From assembly GCA_902525355.1 (NCBI GenBank), contig CABZGO010000003.1:1-64000 (forward strand): 64,000 nucleotides of DNA, given 5' to 3'. Source of the DNA: an uncultured Pelagibacteraceae bacterium (lineage in GTDB: Bacteria > Pseudomonadota > Alphaproteobacteria > Pelagibacterales > Pelagibacteraceae). The translations under genes were made by a program, and so were the position numbers. Of the stretch, positions 28,545-38,145 are shown piece by piece (within the stretch, counting starts at the first letter, position 1; every line of letters starts with the position of its first letter). The notes beneath the pieces are model-generated. The model saw only the letters and a program-made list of their open reading frames with translations. It did no database searches and was not told the DNA's origin.

Positions 28545-29846
28545 ATGAAAATGGCTATTTTTAAAAAGGATATAAGTAATTTATTTTATATTTTTGTTTC
28601 AGCTCACTTAATCATATGGACATTAGTTCCAAGTTTAACAAATAACAATTTACCACTTGATACTATAGAGGCCTTAGCATGGGGTAGTAATTTAGACTGG
28701 GGATTTAATAAGCACCCGCCAATGAGTGCATTTTTACCTGAAATATTTTACCAAATCTTTGGACCTCAAGACTGGGCTTATTATTTGTTAAGTCAAATCT
28801 GTATCGCAGTCTCATTCCTTGTAGTTTTTAAGTTAGCTGAAGATTTTTTTGATAACAAAATTTATTGTTTATTATCGGTTTTGTTATTAGAGGGAATATA
28901 TTTCTATAACTTCACTACACCTGAATTTAATGTAAATGTTTGCTTAATACCGTTTTGGTCTCTTTCTGTATATTATTTATGGAGAGGAATTAAGAATAAC
29001 AAAATAACAGATTGGCTTTTACTTGGTCTATTTGCTGGACTTGGGTTTCTATCTAAATATTTATATGTCTATTTAGGTTTAGCAATAGATGTACTTTTAA
29101 TTTACATGATTTATACCAAAAGACTAAATTTAAAATGCCTAGTTTCTTTCGTTCCTTTTATTATAATTTTATTTCCACACATTATTTGGTTAACTGAGAA
29201 TGATTATATAACTATTACCTATGGACTTCTCAGAACTGGTTTAGAGGAAGCAAGTATTTTAAACCATATAAAACATCCCGCGATCTTTTTAGGTAAGCAA
29301 ATTGGTATATTATTGCCGTTTTTATTAATGATTTTTATTATAGTTAAAAAGTTTAGATTAAATATTAATTTAAACGACGAAAAGCTTTTGTTTTTATTAT
29401 CAATTAATTTAATTCCAATATTTTTTATTTTTCTTACATCATTTACTATGGGCGTAAAAATTAGAACTATGTGGATGACGCCATTTTATATAAGCTTTGG
29501 CTTGTTATTTGTTTATATTTTAAAATCAGAAATTAATTTTGAAAAAATGAGAACGTTTTCATCAATCTTTTTGATATTATTCTTATTATCTCCAATTTTG
29601 TATTCTTATGTTTCAATTACTAAAACTGATAAAAGAACTGATTTTGAGGGTAAAAATTTAGCTAAGCAGGCTAAAGTTTTTTTTGAAACTGAGGGTGAGG
29701 AACTTGGAAAAATGGAATATATTAAAGGTAATGAGTGGATTGCAGGAAATATATCTTACCATCTTCCAGAAAGACCAAAATGGATTTATAGTTCAAATGA
29801 AGTTCAATTGTGCAACAAAGATATGAAATGCTTAACATATAAATGA
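28545..29846 (+). CDS. GT39-like polyprenyl-phosphate-sugar glycosyltransferase
   Basis: This 433-residue multi-spanning protein has an acidic motif (LPLDTIEALAWG) in its first periplasmic loop followed by NKHPPMSAFLPEI, the layout of PMT/ArnT-type GT-C transferases that take sugar from a polyprenyl phosphate on the periplasmic side. About ten membrane segments precede a short C-terminal periplasmic domain. I prefer the ATG at 28545 to TTG at 28533. It overlaps a 41-residue membrane gene (ATGA), which overlaps a DPM1-like transferase, the expected donor maker. The acceptor is unknown. Confidence 0.78.
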   Translation: MKMAIFKKDISNLFYIFVSAHLIIWTLVPSLTNNNLPLDTIEALAWGSNLDWGFNKHPPMSAFLPEIFYQIFGPQDWAYYLLSQICIAVSFLVVFKLAEDFFDNKIYCLLSVLLLEGIYFYNFTTPEFNVNVCLIPFWSLSVYYLWRGIKNNKITDWLLLGLFAGLGFLSKYLYVYLGLAIDVLLIYMIYTKRLNLKCLVSFVPFIIILFPHIIWLTENDYITITYGLLRTGLEEASILNHIKHPAIFLGKQIGILLPFLLMIFIIVKKFRLNINLNDEKLLFLLSINLIPIFFIFLTSFTMGVKIRTMWMTPFYISFGLLFVYILKSEINFEKMRTFSSIFLILFLLSPILYSYVSITKTDKRTDFEGKNLAKQAKVFFETEGEELGKMEYIKGNEWIAGNISYHLPERPKWIYSSNEVQLCNKDMKCLTYK

Positions 29847-29968
29847 AATTTCAATTAAACCAAAAAAACAAGAGACTTTTATTTATTATTGGAATTATTG
29901 TTTTAATTGAACTTTCAGGATATGGTTTTTTTGCTTCTCTATTTAGACTGATAGGCTCAGTAAGTTAA
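29843..29968 (+). CDS. 41-residue single-pass membrane protein
   Basis: This small frame starts ATGA inside the stop of the GT39-like gene and ends TAATG inside the start of the GT2 gene, so it fills the gap exactly. It begins MKFQLNQKNKRLLFIIG and has one hydrophobic segment at about residues 12-35 with a lysine-rich cytoplasmic side. No homologue is recognised. Tight coupling at both ends argues that it is translated. It might help the two transferases associate, by analogy with small subunits of eukaryotic DPM synthase, but that is speculation. Confidence 0.6.
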   Translation: MKFQLNQKNKRLLFIIGIIVLIELSGYGFFASLFRLIGSVS

Positions 29969-30837
29969 TGAAAATAGTAATTCTAATTCCAGTCTTTAAT
30001 GACTTTAAATCTGCATCAAAATTAATTGAAGAAATTGATATTAGTATTTCTGAGCTTAAAGCAGTATTTTCAGTAATAGTAGTGAATGATGCTTCCACTG
30101 AGGAAAAAATTTTAGAAACTAAAAATTTAAATAATATTAAATCACTAAAATTAATAAATATGAGAAATAATAAAGGACATGCACGTTGTATTGCAGCAGG
30201 TCTTAAACATATTTCAGAAAATGAAGATTTTGATTATGTAATTCCAATGGATGGTGATGGAGAAGATAGACCTGAAGAGATAAGTAACTTTGTAGAAAAG
30301 ATTAAAGACAATCCTAATAATACCATTGTTGGAGAAAGAGTTAAAAGATCAGAAGGTTTAATTTTTAAAATCTGTTATTTTTTTCATAAAATTTTTACTT
30401 ATACATTTACAGGAAAATTTATTAAATTCGGAAATTTCACTTGTCTTACAAAACAAACTGTTAAAAAATTAATCCAAGAGAAAGCAACTTGGAGTAGTTT
30501 TTCTGGTTCTTTGGCAAAAACTGAAAATAATTTAATTAAATCTCCATCAATAAGAGGCTCAAGATATTTTGGTCCCTCAAAAATGAGTTTTTTGAATTTA
30601 ATAAACCATTCTTTAGCAATTATTGCTGTGTTTAAAACTGGGGTAATCTTTAGATCGATAGCATTTTATGCGATATATTTAATAATTATTGCTGAATATA
30701 TAAGTGTAATTACAGCAATACCTCTTGTTATAATAATTATTTTTGGTCTAGTTATCTTAAAAATCTCAGGCAGAGAAAATATGATCGAGTTTAATAATTC
30801 TTTAACAAATATAGATAATATTGAAAAAATAAAATAA
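29968..30837 (+). CDS. DPM1-like family 2 glycosyltransferase with membrane tail
   Basis: The 289-residue GT-A enzyme starts with VILIPVFNDFKSASKLIEEI, has VVNDASTEE near residue 41, NNKGHARCIAAGL near 70 and the metal-binding MDGDGEDRPEEI near 93. Two hydrophobic segments near residues 225-270 anchor it. This resembles enzymes that transfer hexose to polyprenyl phosphate on the cytoplasmic face. With the preceding GT39-like protein it forms a donor-maker and user pair. It starts in TAATG at the end of the 41-residue gene. Confidence 0.82.
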   Translation: MKIVILIPVFNDFKSASKLIEEIDISISELKAVFSVIVVNDASTEEKILETKNLNNIKSLKLINMRNNKGHARCIAAGLKHISENEDFDYVIPMDGDGEDRPEEISNFVEKIKDNPNNTIVGERVKRSEGLIFKICYFFHKIFTYTFTGKFIKFGNFTCLTKQTVKKLIQEKATWSSFSGSLAKTENNLIKSPSIRGSRYFGPSKMSFLNLINHSLAIIAVFKTGVIFRSIAFYAIYLIIIAEYISVITAIPLVIIIIFGLVILKISGRENMIEFNNSLTNIDNIEKIK

Positions 30838-30848
30838 TTTTTTATAAT
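30821..30848 (+). promoter_or_regulatory. Promoter for the DUF1800 operon, leaderless
   Basis: TTGAAA at 30821-30826 and a perfect TATAAT at 30843-30848 are separated by 16 bases. The -10 box ends seven bases before the GTG start of the DUF1800 gene, so the message would start at or next to the start codon. It separates the glycosyltransferase trio from the downstream five-gene operon. Confidence 0.55.
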
Positions 30849-30855
30849 ATTATGC

Positions 30856-32301
30856 GTGAAAAACTTTTTTAGAAAAGTTGCTTTTGGTTTAAAACCTGAT
30901 GAGAAAGCTCCATCTGATCCACTATTTTGGGCTCAAAAACAAGTTGAAACTATTCCTGAATTTAATTGGAAAGGAAAATATATCTTGTCTGAAAAAGAGA
31001 TGAGAAAGTATTGGATTAAGTTGAGAGTAGAAGAAAATACAACATTAACAAAAAAATATAAAAATGATCCAGAAGGATTTAGAATAGCTGAACGTCAATT
31101 AGAAAATGATGTTGGTAAAAAATTTTGGCCAAATAATGAAATTTGTATAAGACACGCAGAAGCATTAAGAAGTGACCACCCAGTTCTTGCAAAGCTTTGG
31201 TACTTTTGGGGAAATCATTTTACTATAAGTGATACTCAAACTTTGTCTTCTTTTTCAACTGGAGCTTATCAAAGAGAATTTTTAAGATCCAATATGAATA
31301 AAACATTTGAGACCATGGTAACAGAAGCCACTCTTGCTTGGCCAATGATAATGCATCTTGATAATAAAGATAATGTTGGTCCAAAATCAATTAGTGGAAA
31401 AGAAGATTGGAGAAGACAAAAAAAAAGACCAGCAACTTTAAATGAAAATCATGCCAGAGAATTAATGGAACTGCATACTATTTCTCCAGATGGAGGATAT
31501 ACACAAGAGGATGTAATAGAGCTTGCAAAAATTATGACTGGTTGGAGACCTAAATGGACAAAGGGAAGAGAACATGGTCATGACGTATCATTTGACAGAG
31601 AAATACATGAACCAGGTAAGAAAAAAGTATTAGGAAAAGTTTACAAAAGCGGAAAGAAAGGTATTAAGCTTGCAATAAAAGATTTAGTTAATCACCCGTC
31701 TTGTAGAGAGTTTATATCAACAAAACTATGTAAATATTTAATTACTGACAATCCAACGCCTGAAATGATTGCACCAGTTATAAAAGCTTGGGAAAAATCA
31801 GACGGTCTACTTCCAGAAGTTCATAAAGCTGCAATTAAAGTTGCATTTGAATACAATGATAAATATAAAAAATTTCAAAATCCAGAAAATTGGTGGTTAA
31901 CAACAATTAATATGTCAGGTTCTAATTATAAATATCCTGTTAGTGAATATAAAATGAATCAATTTGTATTCGGTTTTAAACCATCTCATGAAATGAGATT
32001 TCCAAGTTGGTTACTAGAAGATATTGGGTGTCATCCTTATAAGCAAAAACAACCAAATGGATATTCAGACTTAGAAAAGGATTGGCTATCAACAGAGTTA
32101 GTTATTAGAAGATTAATTTATGCTAAAAAAGCATTCCATCAGTATAATATAAGTGATCAAATCGATAATACTATCCATGAAAGAATAATTCGTACTAACT
32201 TTGATAATCCTGATAAAATTTTAAAAATTGTAGCAAGAGCTAAAACTAATGAAGAAAAACATATGATACTATTTAATTTACCAGAGGTATTAAAAGCATG
32301 A
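30856..32301 (+). CDS. DUF1800 family protein
   Basis: The 481-residue protein carries the hallmark segment NENHARELMELHTISPDGGYTQ followed by EDVIELAKIMTGWRP near residues 196-230, which defines DUF1800. The GTG at 30856 is the only plausible start. No signal peptide is visible, unlike some family members. DUF1800 genes are usually followed by DUF1501 genes, as here with an ATGA overlap, but the biochemical role of the pair is not established to my knowledge. It heads the operon leading into exported carbohydrate-active-looking proteins. Confidence 0.88.
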   Translation: MKNFFRKVAFGLKPDEKAPSDPLFWAQKQVETIPEFNWKGKYILSEKEMRKYWIKLRVEENTTLTKKYKNDPEGFRIAERQLENDVGKKFWPNNEICIRHAEALRSDHPVLAKLWYFWGNHFTISDTQTLSSFSTGAYQREFLRSNMNKTFETMVTEATLAWPMIMHLDNKDNVGPKSISGKEDWRRQKKRPATLNENHARELMELHTISPDGGYTQEDVIELAKIMTGWRPKWTKGREHGHDVSFDREIHEPGKKKVLGKVYKSGKKGIKLAIKDLVNHPSCREFISTKLCKYLITDNPTPEMIAPVIKAWEKSDGLLPEVHKAAIKVAFEYNDKYKKFQNPENWWLTTINMSGSNYKYPVSEYKMNQFVFGFKPSHEMRFPSWLLEDIGCHPYKQKQPNGYSDLEKDWLSTELVIRRLIYAKKAFHQYNISDQIDNTIHERIIRTNFDNPDKILKIVARAKTNEEKHMILFNLPEVLKA

Positions 32302-33470
32302 AGATATCAAGAAGAGATTTTTTAAAAGGTTCAGCAGCAACTACTTTATTTTTATCAGGATTTAATTTGCCTATCTTAGCCTCTTCATCTAGAAAGAAAA
32401 ATCTAGTAGTTATTATGCTTAGGGGAGGAATGGATGGACTTTGTGCAGTACCCGTAATCGGAGATAAAAATTTTGAAAAAAGAAGAAGGAATATTTTAAT
32501 CGAAAACACAATTAAGCTAGACTCAGATTTTGCTTTGCATCCAAAACTAAAAACTTTCCATAGTTGTTGGCAGGAAAATACAGGGGCTATAGTCCATGCT
32601 ACAAGTATTCCGTACACAGCAAGATCTCACTTTGAAGGTCAAAACCTAATGGAGTCTGGCGGAAGAACTCCATATAAAGAAAAGACAGGTTGGGTAGGAA
32701 GAGCTATGAAATTAGCTAAGCTTCAAGGAGAAGGATTGGCATTATCTTTACCTATGCCACTTTTATTAAGAGGAGTTCCTAAAAATAATAATTATTTTCC
32801 ATCAGATGGAAAACTTCCAAGAGAAGATACATTAAATTTGCTACAATCTATATATGCCGATAGCTCAGAAGAAGAGTTAATGGATATGATGAACTACATA
32901 AAAAAACGAAAAAATGAAGAGAAGATGGCTGGATATTCTAGCAATTGGGATAGAAGAGAAAATAACAATCTTTCAAAACAAGCTGCAGTATATTTAAGAA
33001 AACCAAATGGGCCAAAAGTTGCAGTGTTTGAGGTAAATGGTTTTGATACACATACGGCCCAAGGTGGAGTGAACGGTACTCATACAAAATGTTTAGTTGA
33101 AATGGATGATATTATAAAAAATTTAAAAGCTGAACTTAAAGATTCATATAAAGAAACGTTGATACTAACTGTTACTGAGTTTGGGAGAACCATAAAACAA
33201 AATGGTGGTAATGGAACTGAGCATGGTTATGGAACAGCAATATTTATGGCTGGTGGATTAATTAAGAAAAGTCAAGTGCACACTGACTGGCCAGGTTTAA
33301 AAAAGAAAGAGCTTTTTGATGGCAGAGATCTTAATGTAACATTAGATGCTAGATCTGTTTATGCATCAGCAATGTCTACTGTTTTTGATATTGATTTTAC
33401 TAGAATACAAAAAGAAGTTTTTTGGGGAGAAAAGTTAGATAACCTCTCTGACAAATTGTTCAAAGCATGA
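32298..33470 (+). CDS. DUF1501 family protein, Tat-exported
   Basis: The 390-residue protein opens with a twin-arginine signal (ISRRDFLKGSAATTLFLSG), so it is folded in the cytoplasm and exported by Tat. DUF1501 belongs to the alkaline phosphatase/sulfatase superfamily. The segments LVVIMLRGGMDGL near residue 36, FDTHTAQGG near 250, EFGRTIKQNGGNGTEHGYG near 295 and DWPGLKKKELFDGRDL are typical and contain likely metal ligands. Substrate unknown; a phospho- or sulfo-ester on a glycan is a reasonable guess given the neighbours. It overlaps both neighbouring genes by ATGA. Confidence 0.88.
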   Translation: MKISRRDFLKGSAATTLFLSGFNLPILASSSRKKNLVVIMLRGGMDGLCAVPVIGDKNFEKRRRNILIENTIKLDSDFALHPKLKTFHSCWQENTGAIVHATSIPYTARSHFEGQNLMESGGRTPYKEKTGWVGRAMKLAKLQGEGLALSLPMPLLLRGVPKNNNYFPSDGKLPREDTLNLLQSIYADSSEEELMDMMNYIKKRKNEEKMAGYSSNWDRRENNNLSKQAAVYLRKPNGPKVAVFEVNGFDTHTAQGGVNGTHTKCLVEMDDIIKNLKAELKDSYKETLILTVTEFGRTIKQNGGNGTEHGYGTAIFMAGGLIKKSQVHTDWPGLKKKELFDGRDLNVTLDARSVYASAMSTVFDIDFTRIQKEVFWGEKLDNLSDKLFKA

Positions 33471-34429
33471 AGAAAAAATTTTTTTTAATTTTAATACTTT
33501 TTATTTTTGCATCTGTAAATTCTAATGCTTCTGAAAATCCGTATAAATTTTTGAAAAAAGAAATTTTGATTGGAAAAGCAAAAAAAGAACTATCTAAGGA
33601 AAATAGATCTATATCAAAGAAAAAAACGCTATCTATACATCAAGATGAAGATGGTAAAGCAATAAAAATTACTTTAGATACGAAATTTAAAGGTCATAAA
33701 AACGATTGGGAAAGAACTGGTGAGAGAAATCAAAGATGGGAGATAGCAAATAAAAAAAAACCAAGAAAATTTAAAAAGCCAACATACATCAAATATACTT
33801 TTAAATTAAATGAGTTTCCTATACATCCTGCAGTAGGTGGAAGTTTCTTTCAAGTTATAGCCAACAAAGGATCTTCGAGACTTTTACCTTGGATGAAATT
33901 ACAATATAGAGGAAATCAAGTTATTCATCAGCTGAACTTCACTAAAGAAGTTTTCTATTTAAAAGGTGACCCAGAAAACTCTAATTTCGACAAGGTTTCA
34001 TATAAATTTCCATTAGGAACTGTAGAACAATTTAAAAATTACAGAACAATAAGTTTTAAAATTTTAGCATCAAAAGAAGATAATGGAGAATTAATAGGTT
34101 GGATTGATAATAAGAAAGTTTTTGAGGTTTATGGTCCTAATTTTACTATAGGAGACGGATATACTTTTAAATGGGGTTTCTATCGATGGCTTAAAGATGC
34201 GCTTTTAAATGAAACTCCGACACAATCTTTAACAGTAAAAGAATTCGGATTTAGTGATAAATGCGAGGAAATTTTAGATCAAGATAAATGCTTATACAAA
34301 TCAGAAAATAAAGAATCAATTTCATATGTTAGATATAGAAAATATAGTCATAGAAGTAATACGTATGGTAAAAAAATTACTAAATCAATCAAATGGAAAA
34401 AGCCTTTACCAGAAATCAAAATAAATTAA
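33467..34429 (+). CDS. Exported heparin-lyase-like (jelly-roll) protein
   Basis: The 320-residue protein has a Sec signal peptide ending near SNASENP. The body is beta-rich and contains PTYIKYTFKLNEFPIH, SFFQVIANKG, a central LPWMKLQYRGNQVIHQLNF strand block, and FTIGDGYTFKWGFYRWLKD near residue 230. A WGxYR-like motif near the end of a jelly roll resembles polysaccharide lyase family Pfam Polysacc_lyase (heparin lyase I-like), but similarity is weak by eye. A concanavalin-like binding role is possible instead. It shares its fold pattern with the protein at 35453. Confidence 0.5.
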   Translation: MKKKFFLILILFIFASVNSNASENPYKFLKKEILIGKAKKELSKENRSISKKKTLSIHQDEDGKAIKITLDTKFKGHKNDWERTGERNQRWEIANKKKPRKFKKPTYIKYTFKLNEFPIHPAVGGSFFQVIANKGSSRLLPWMKLQYRGNQVIHQLNFTKEVFYLKGDPENSNFDKVSYKFPLGTVEQFKNYRTISFKILASKEDNGELIGWIDNKKVFEVYGPNFTIGDGYTFKWGFYRWLKDALLNETPTQSLTVKEFGFSDKCEEILDQDKCLYKSENKESISYVRYRKYSHRSNTYGKKITKSIKWKKPLPEIKIN

Positions 34430-34432
34430 TTA

Positions 34433-35443
34433 ATGAAAAAATTATTAACGATTTTATTATCACTTTTATTTTTAACTAATTTTGCAAATTCTCAATCTAG
34501 ATTTGGTGAATTAACCGAGATGAGAGATAAAAAAATGCGTGGCAAAGACGGACAATGGGTTAGACCTCATCCAGGACCTTTCGTTTGGAATCACATTGAA
34601 AGTGAAAAGGGTAATTTTTTTTGGGAAGATGTGGATGAATACGTCTCTTATGCTCAAGATCACAATCAAACAATTTTAGCAACCATCTGGCCTCATACAA
34701 ATTGGGATCAAAAATCTTGTAAAAGAAAAAAAGCCAGAAGTCCATTTGGAAAACATTTTACAAAATATTTGAGCAAACCATGTTCAATGGAAGATTATAA
34801 AACTTTTCTCATAAAATTGGTGGATCGATATGATGGAGATGGTTCAAATGACATGCCTGGATTAACAAAACCAATTATATATTGGGACGTAATGAATGAA
34901 CCTGAGTTTGATATGTTTTTTAAAGGAAGTGAGGAAGATTTTGTTGAAATTTTTAATTTTTCTTCAAAAGTAATTAAAGAACAGCAACCAGATGCAGTTA
35001 TTGTTATGGCTGGTGCTGCAGGAATGTTTCCAGAAAATAAAAAATACTGGAAATCAGCTTTGCCAAAAATTAAGGATCATTTTGATATTGCAAACATTCA
35101 CCATATTAGTGGTCCAGATGGTCAGTGTGATAAACAGCTTTGGATTGATGAATTTGCAGATTTGTTAAAAAGCGTTGATATTGATAAGCCAATTTGGTTG
35201 ACAGAGGCTATGACCTGTGGTCCTCCGATAAAAGCTTATGTAAATGCTTTTCTAAATGGTGCTGAATTAATCATTGATGTAGGTGTAAACGCACCAGGTA
35301 AAAAAATGTCAAAGAAAAGTAGAAAAAAATTAAACGAATTTATAACTGAATATGATGGTTTTACATCAATAAAGTCTATTTCAAAAGAAGAGGTAGAGTT
35401 TACTTATAAAGATGGTTCAACAAAAAATTTAAAACTTAACTAA
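34433..35443 (+). CDS. Exported clan GH-A glycoside hydrolase-like protein
   Basis: The 336-residue protein has a Sec signal peptide ending near FANSQS. A TIM-barrel hydrolase pattern follows: HPGPFVWNHIESEKGNFFWED, then YKTFLIKLVDRYDGDG with DMPGLTKPIIYWDVMNEPEF, where Glu156 in the NEP motif fits the acid/base, and PIWLTEAMTCG, where Glu258 fits the nucleophile. That spacing is usual for clan GH-A (GH5, GH39, GH42 and relatives). The family and substrate cannot be assigned by eye. It lies between two heparin-lyase-like genes in one operon. Confidence 0.68.
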   Translation: MKKLLTILLSLLFLTNFANSQSRFGELTEMRDKKMRGKDGQWVRPHPGPFVWNHIESEKGNFFWEDVDEYVSYAQDHNQTILATIWPHTNWDQKSCKRKKARSPFGKHFTKYLSKPCSMEDYKTFLIKLVDRYDGDGSNDMPGLTKPIIYWDVMNEPEFDMFFKGSEEDFVEIFNFSSKVIKEQQPDAVIVMAGAAGMFPENKKYWKSALPKIKDHFDIANIHHISGPDGQCDKQLWIDEFADLLKSVDIDKPIWLTEAMTCGPPIKAYVNAFLNGAELIIDVGVNAPGKKMSKKSRKKLNEFITEYDGFTSIKSISKEEVEFTYKDGSTKNLKLN

Positions 35444-35452
35444 AACATACAA

Positions 35453-36871
35453 ATGAAAAAAATGATATTTTTATTCTTTATAGTACCTTCGATTTTATCA
35501 GCAGGTGAAAAAAACTATATTAGCAGTGAATATGATTATGAATTAAAGAATAAAATACCTCAAATTTTTCACATTGATAAAAACTTAAAATTTAAAAGTA
35601 CAATTATTAGACACAAAGGTGAAAAACTTCATAGAAAGAGTATAGCCGCAAAAGACGGAGCAATTTTAGTATCAAATTTTCCTGGAGTTAAAGGGAATGT
35701 ACAAAGATTTCAGTTAACTAAGGGATGTGCTGATAATAATTGGGATTGCAGAGAAAAAAGTCTGGCAATAAAACTTAAAAGAAGTGAATTAAATTTTCCT
35801 AATGACAATAATATGGCAGCAAGATATGGGCACAGAACAAATATAAAATTTAGTGTTTTTATACCTGATAATCCATCAGTAGATCATCTTGGTGTTTATG
35901 ATGATATTATGCATTTTGGCCAACTTCACGGGTATGGCGATGAGGATGTGCCTTATAAGTTTGTTATAGTTCCAAGTTCTGATTTAGGCAGAGTTAACAC
36001 TGTTGACAATAAAGGAAATGTAATAGCTTCAAAAGCTGGCACTTTAAACCCAAATGCGATGCAACAAGGTGATTTAGCTTTCTATTTTAGATCAGTAATT
36101 TTTCCTGATAATTTAGACTCTCATAGTAAAGAAAATGCATTGATAATCTCTAGAATGGGAAAATTCCATAATAAATGGCTTGAATTTGAAATAGATATTT
36201 TATGGGCTCAGAATAAACTTGGTGAATTAACTTTAAAGCATGACAATCGAGAAATTTTTAGTTGTATAAAATGTGTAACTGCTCCAATTAATCAAGATGT
36301 AGCCAAAAGAGATGGTAAAAAAAGCCAGCAGAGATTTAATTTTCAATGGGGTATTTACTCTTGGAGAAAAGGTGGTGAAAGTATAAAGAAATTTTCAGAC
36401 TTTGAGCCACCTATGGCAGTTGCATTTTATAAAGATATACATTGGAGTAATAAAAAAGAAATCTCTAAAAAAAAAGCAAAATTAATTTTACCAAAAAGTA
36501 AAATAAAACTTGAGGGAAAATATAAACTCAATTGGTACTGGGTTAATACTGATAATGTTACAAACAGAGTAACTAGCAGTGAACATATAGTTTCAGATGT
36601 AATTATTTTTAAAAATGGCAAATTTCAATTTGAAAAAATTGGATCAAGCAATACTATTTCTGATAAATATCGTAAAAAAATAAAAATTTTACAGTATTAC
36701 GATGATGAAATCAGAATTCAGGGAGATCTTGATCTTGATACTGATCAAGAGACTACTTCTGTTTTAGTTATTTTAAAAAATAACAATGCTACATTTAAAG
36801 GATCGGGAATATTTGAAGAATATTCTGATAAAACTGAAAATATTAAAATTGTTTTAGCGCCTTTAAATTAA
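35453..36871 (+). CDS. Exported heparin-lyase-like protein with extra C-terminal domain
   Basis: The 472-residue protein has a short signal peptide ending near ILSAGEK. Its core resembles the protein at 33467: a beta-rich domain with [42 protein letters not shown] and [14 protein letters not shown] near residue 298. After about residue 345 a separate beta domain follows ([12 protein letters not shown] onward), of unknown role. A polysaccharide lyase or glycan-binding function is likely but unproven. It ends the operon and shares the stop palindrome TTAA with convergent umuC. Confidence 0.5.
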   Translation: MKKMIFLFFIVPSILSAGEKNYISSEYDYELKNKIPQIFHIDKNLKFKSTIIRHKGEKLHRKSIAAKDGAILVSNFPGVKGNVQRFQLTKGCADNNWDCREKSLAIKLKRSELNFPNDNNMAARYGHRTNIKFSVFIPDNPSVDHLGVYDDIMHFGQLHGYGDEDVPYKFVIVPSSDLGRVNTVDNKGNVIASKAGTLNPNAMQQGDLAFYFRSVIFPDNLDSHSKENALIISRMGKFHNKWLEFEIDILWAQNKLGELTLKHDNREIFSCIKCVTAPINQDVAKRDGKKSQQRFNFQWGIYSWRKGGESIKKFSDFEPPMAVAFYKDIHWSNKKEISKKKAKLILPKSKIKLEGKYKLNWYWVNTDNVTNRVTSSEHIVSDVIIFKNGKFQFEKIGSSNTISDKYRKKIKILQYYDDEIRIQGDLDLDTDQETTSVLVILKNNNATFKGSGIFEEYSDKTENIKIVLAPLN

Positions 36872-38145
36872 GTCCTGATTGTTGGTAGCAAGTAGAAATC
36901 AGCTGTATCTATTTTAGAAGAATGCTCCCTTCTCATGTTCCATCTTTTTTGAACACCAGCGCTAGCAAGACTTAACGTAGATCTTCCGTACCGGTAGTTA
37001 GTATTATCAATAGACTTCATTAAACCCTTAATTTTCTCGTCTTTTTCAGAATAAAATAGGTTCTTACTACGATCTTCATTAGATAAACCAGTAAGCATCA
37101 CACCTGCTTTTTGATAACGATAACCGTTTTTAAAGATAGAGTCTAAAGCAACTAGAGCAGTTTTAACTATTTCAATGCTGTTGTTTGTAGAAATTGCAAA
37201 ATCTATCGTTTTTGAGTTTGAATAATACCCAAATCTACTTTGAAAAGGACTTGTTCTAACAAAAACAGTAATTGATTTTGCAATCAAAGACTCAGATCTA
37301 ATTTTCTCAGATGCATTCAAACAATAATTTGCAACCGCTTCTTTTAATTCTTGGTATTTTTCAATTCTTTGACCAAAAGAACGAGATACAACACAGCTTT
37401 TTCTTTTTGTTTGTGTTGTCTCTAAGTCAATGCAAGGAACTCCTCTTAACTCCATTGCAGTTCTTGAACCCAAAACATTAGAGTTTTTCTTTATCCATGT
37501 ATTTGATTTATTCTTTAGTTGTTTTGCATTATAAATTCCGTTTTTGTGATAAAATTTTGTTAACTGTCTTCCCACACCCCATACATCGTTAATTTCAACT
37601 TTTTCTAATATAGGATCAATATTTTCAATTCCTATCAAGCTTGTTACACCTGATTTTTTTTTCTTTGCAATATGATTTGCAACCTTGCTTAAAGTTTTTG
37701 TCTTAGCAATACCAATACTAGTTGGAATACCTGTCCACTTTAAAACTGTTTCTCTGATTTCTTTTCCAACTTTTTCAACTTCATTATCTGAAAAGTTTGA
37801 TAAATCTAAAAATGCTTCATCAATAGAATAAACTTCAATAGCAGAGTTAAATCTTTTTAATGTTCTCATTACTCTTCTAGATAAATCTCCATACAAAGAA
37901 TAATTAGATGAAAAAACATTAACTTTATTTTTAATAATAATATCTTTTGCCTTGAAGTAAGGCTCTCCCATTTTAATACCTAAAGCTTTTGCTTCAGTTG
38001 ATCTTGAAATTATACAACCATCATTATTAGATAAAACGACAACAGGTTTTTTTCTTATTTTAGGATTGAATAATCTTTCACAAGAAACATAAAAAGAATT
38101 ACAATCAATAAGTGCTATTTTTTTAGTATACTGAATGGATGACAT
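36868..38145 (-). CDS. umuC: Translesion DNA polymerase V subunit UmuC
   Basis: UmuC is a Y-family polymerase that, with processed UmuD, copies past DNA lesions in the SOS response. The 425-residue protein begins [17 protein letters not shown] with the first catalytic Asp, and has [14 protein letters not shown], the [10 protein letters not shown] motif near residue 103, helix-hairpin-helix [14 protein letters not shown] sequence near 185, and the little-finger domain. The length matches UmuC rather than DinB. It overlaps umuD by 23 bases and is under the SOS promoter upstream of umuD. Confidence 0.95.
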   Translation of the reverse strand: MSSIQYTKKIALIDCNSFYVSCERLFNPKIRKKPVVVLSNNDGCIISRSTEAKALGIKMGEPYFKAKDIIIKNKVNVFSSNYSLYGDLSRRVMRTLKRFNSAIEVYSIDEAFLDLSNFSDNEVEKVGKEIRETVLKWTGIPTSIGIAKTKTLSKVANHIAKKKKSGVTSLIGIENIDPILEKVEINDVWGVGRQLTKFYHKNGIYNAKQLKNKSNTWIKKNSNVLGSRTAMELRGVPCIDLETTQTKRKSCVVSRSFGQRIEKYQELKEAVANYCLNASEKIRSESLIAKSITVFVRTSPFQSRFGYYSNSKTIDFAISTNNSIEIVKTALVALDSIFKNGYRYQKAGVMLTGLSNEDRSKNLFYSEKDEKIKGLMKSIDNTNYRYGRSTLSLASAGVQKRWNMRREHSSKIDTADFYLLPTIRT

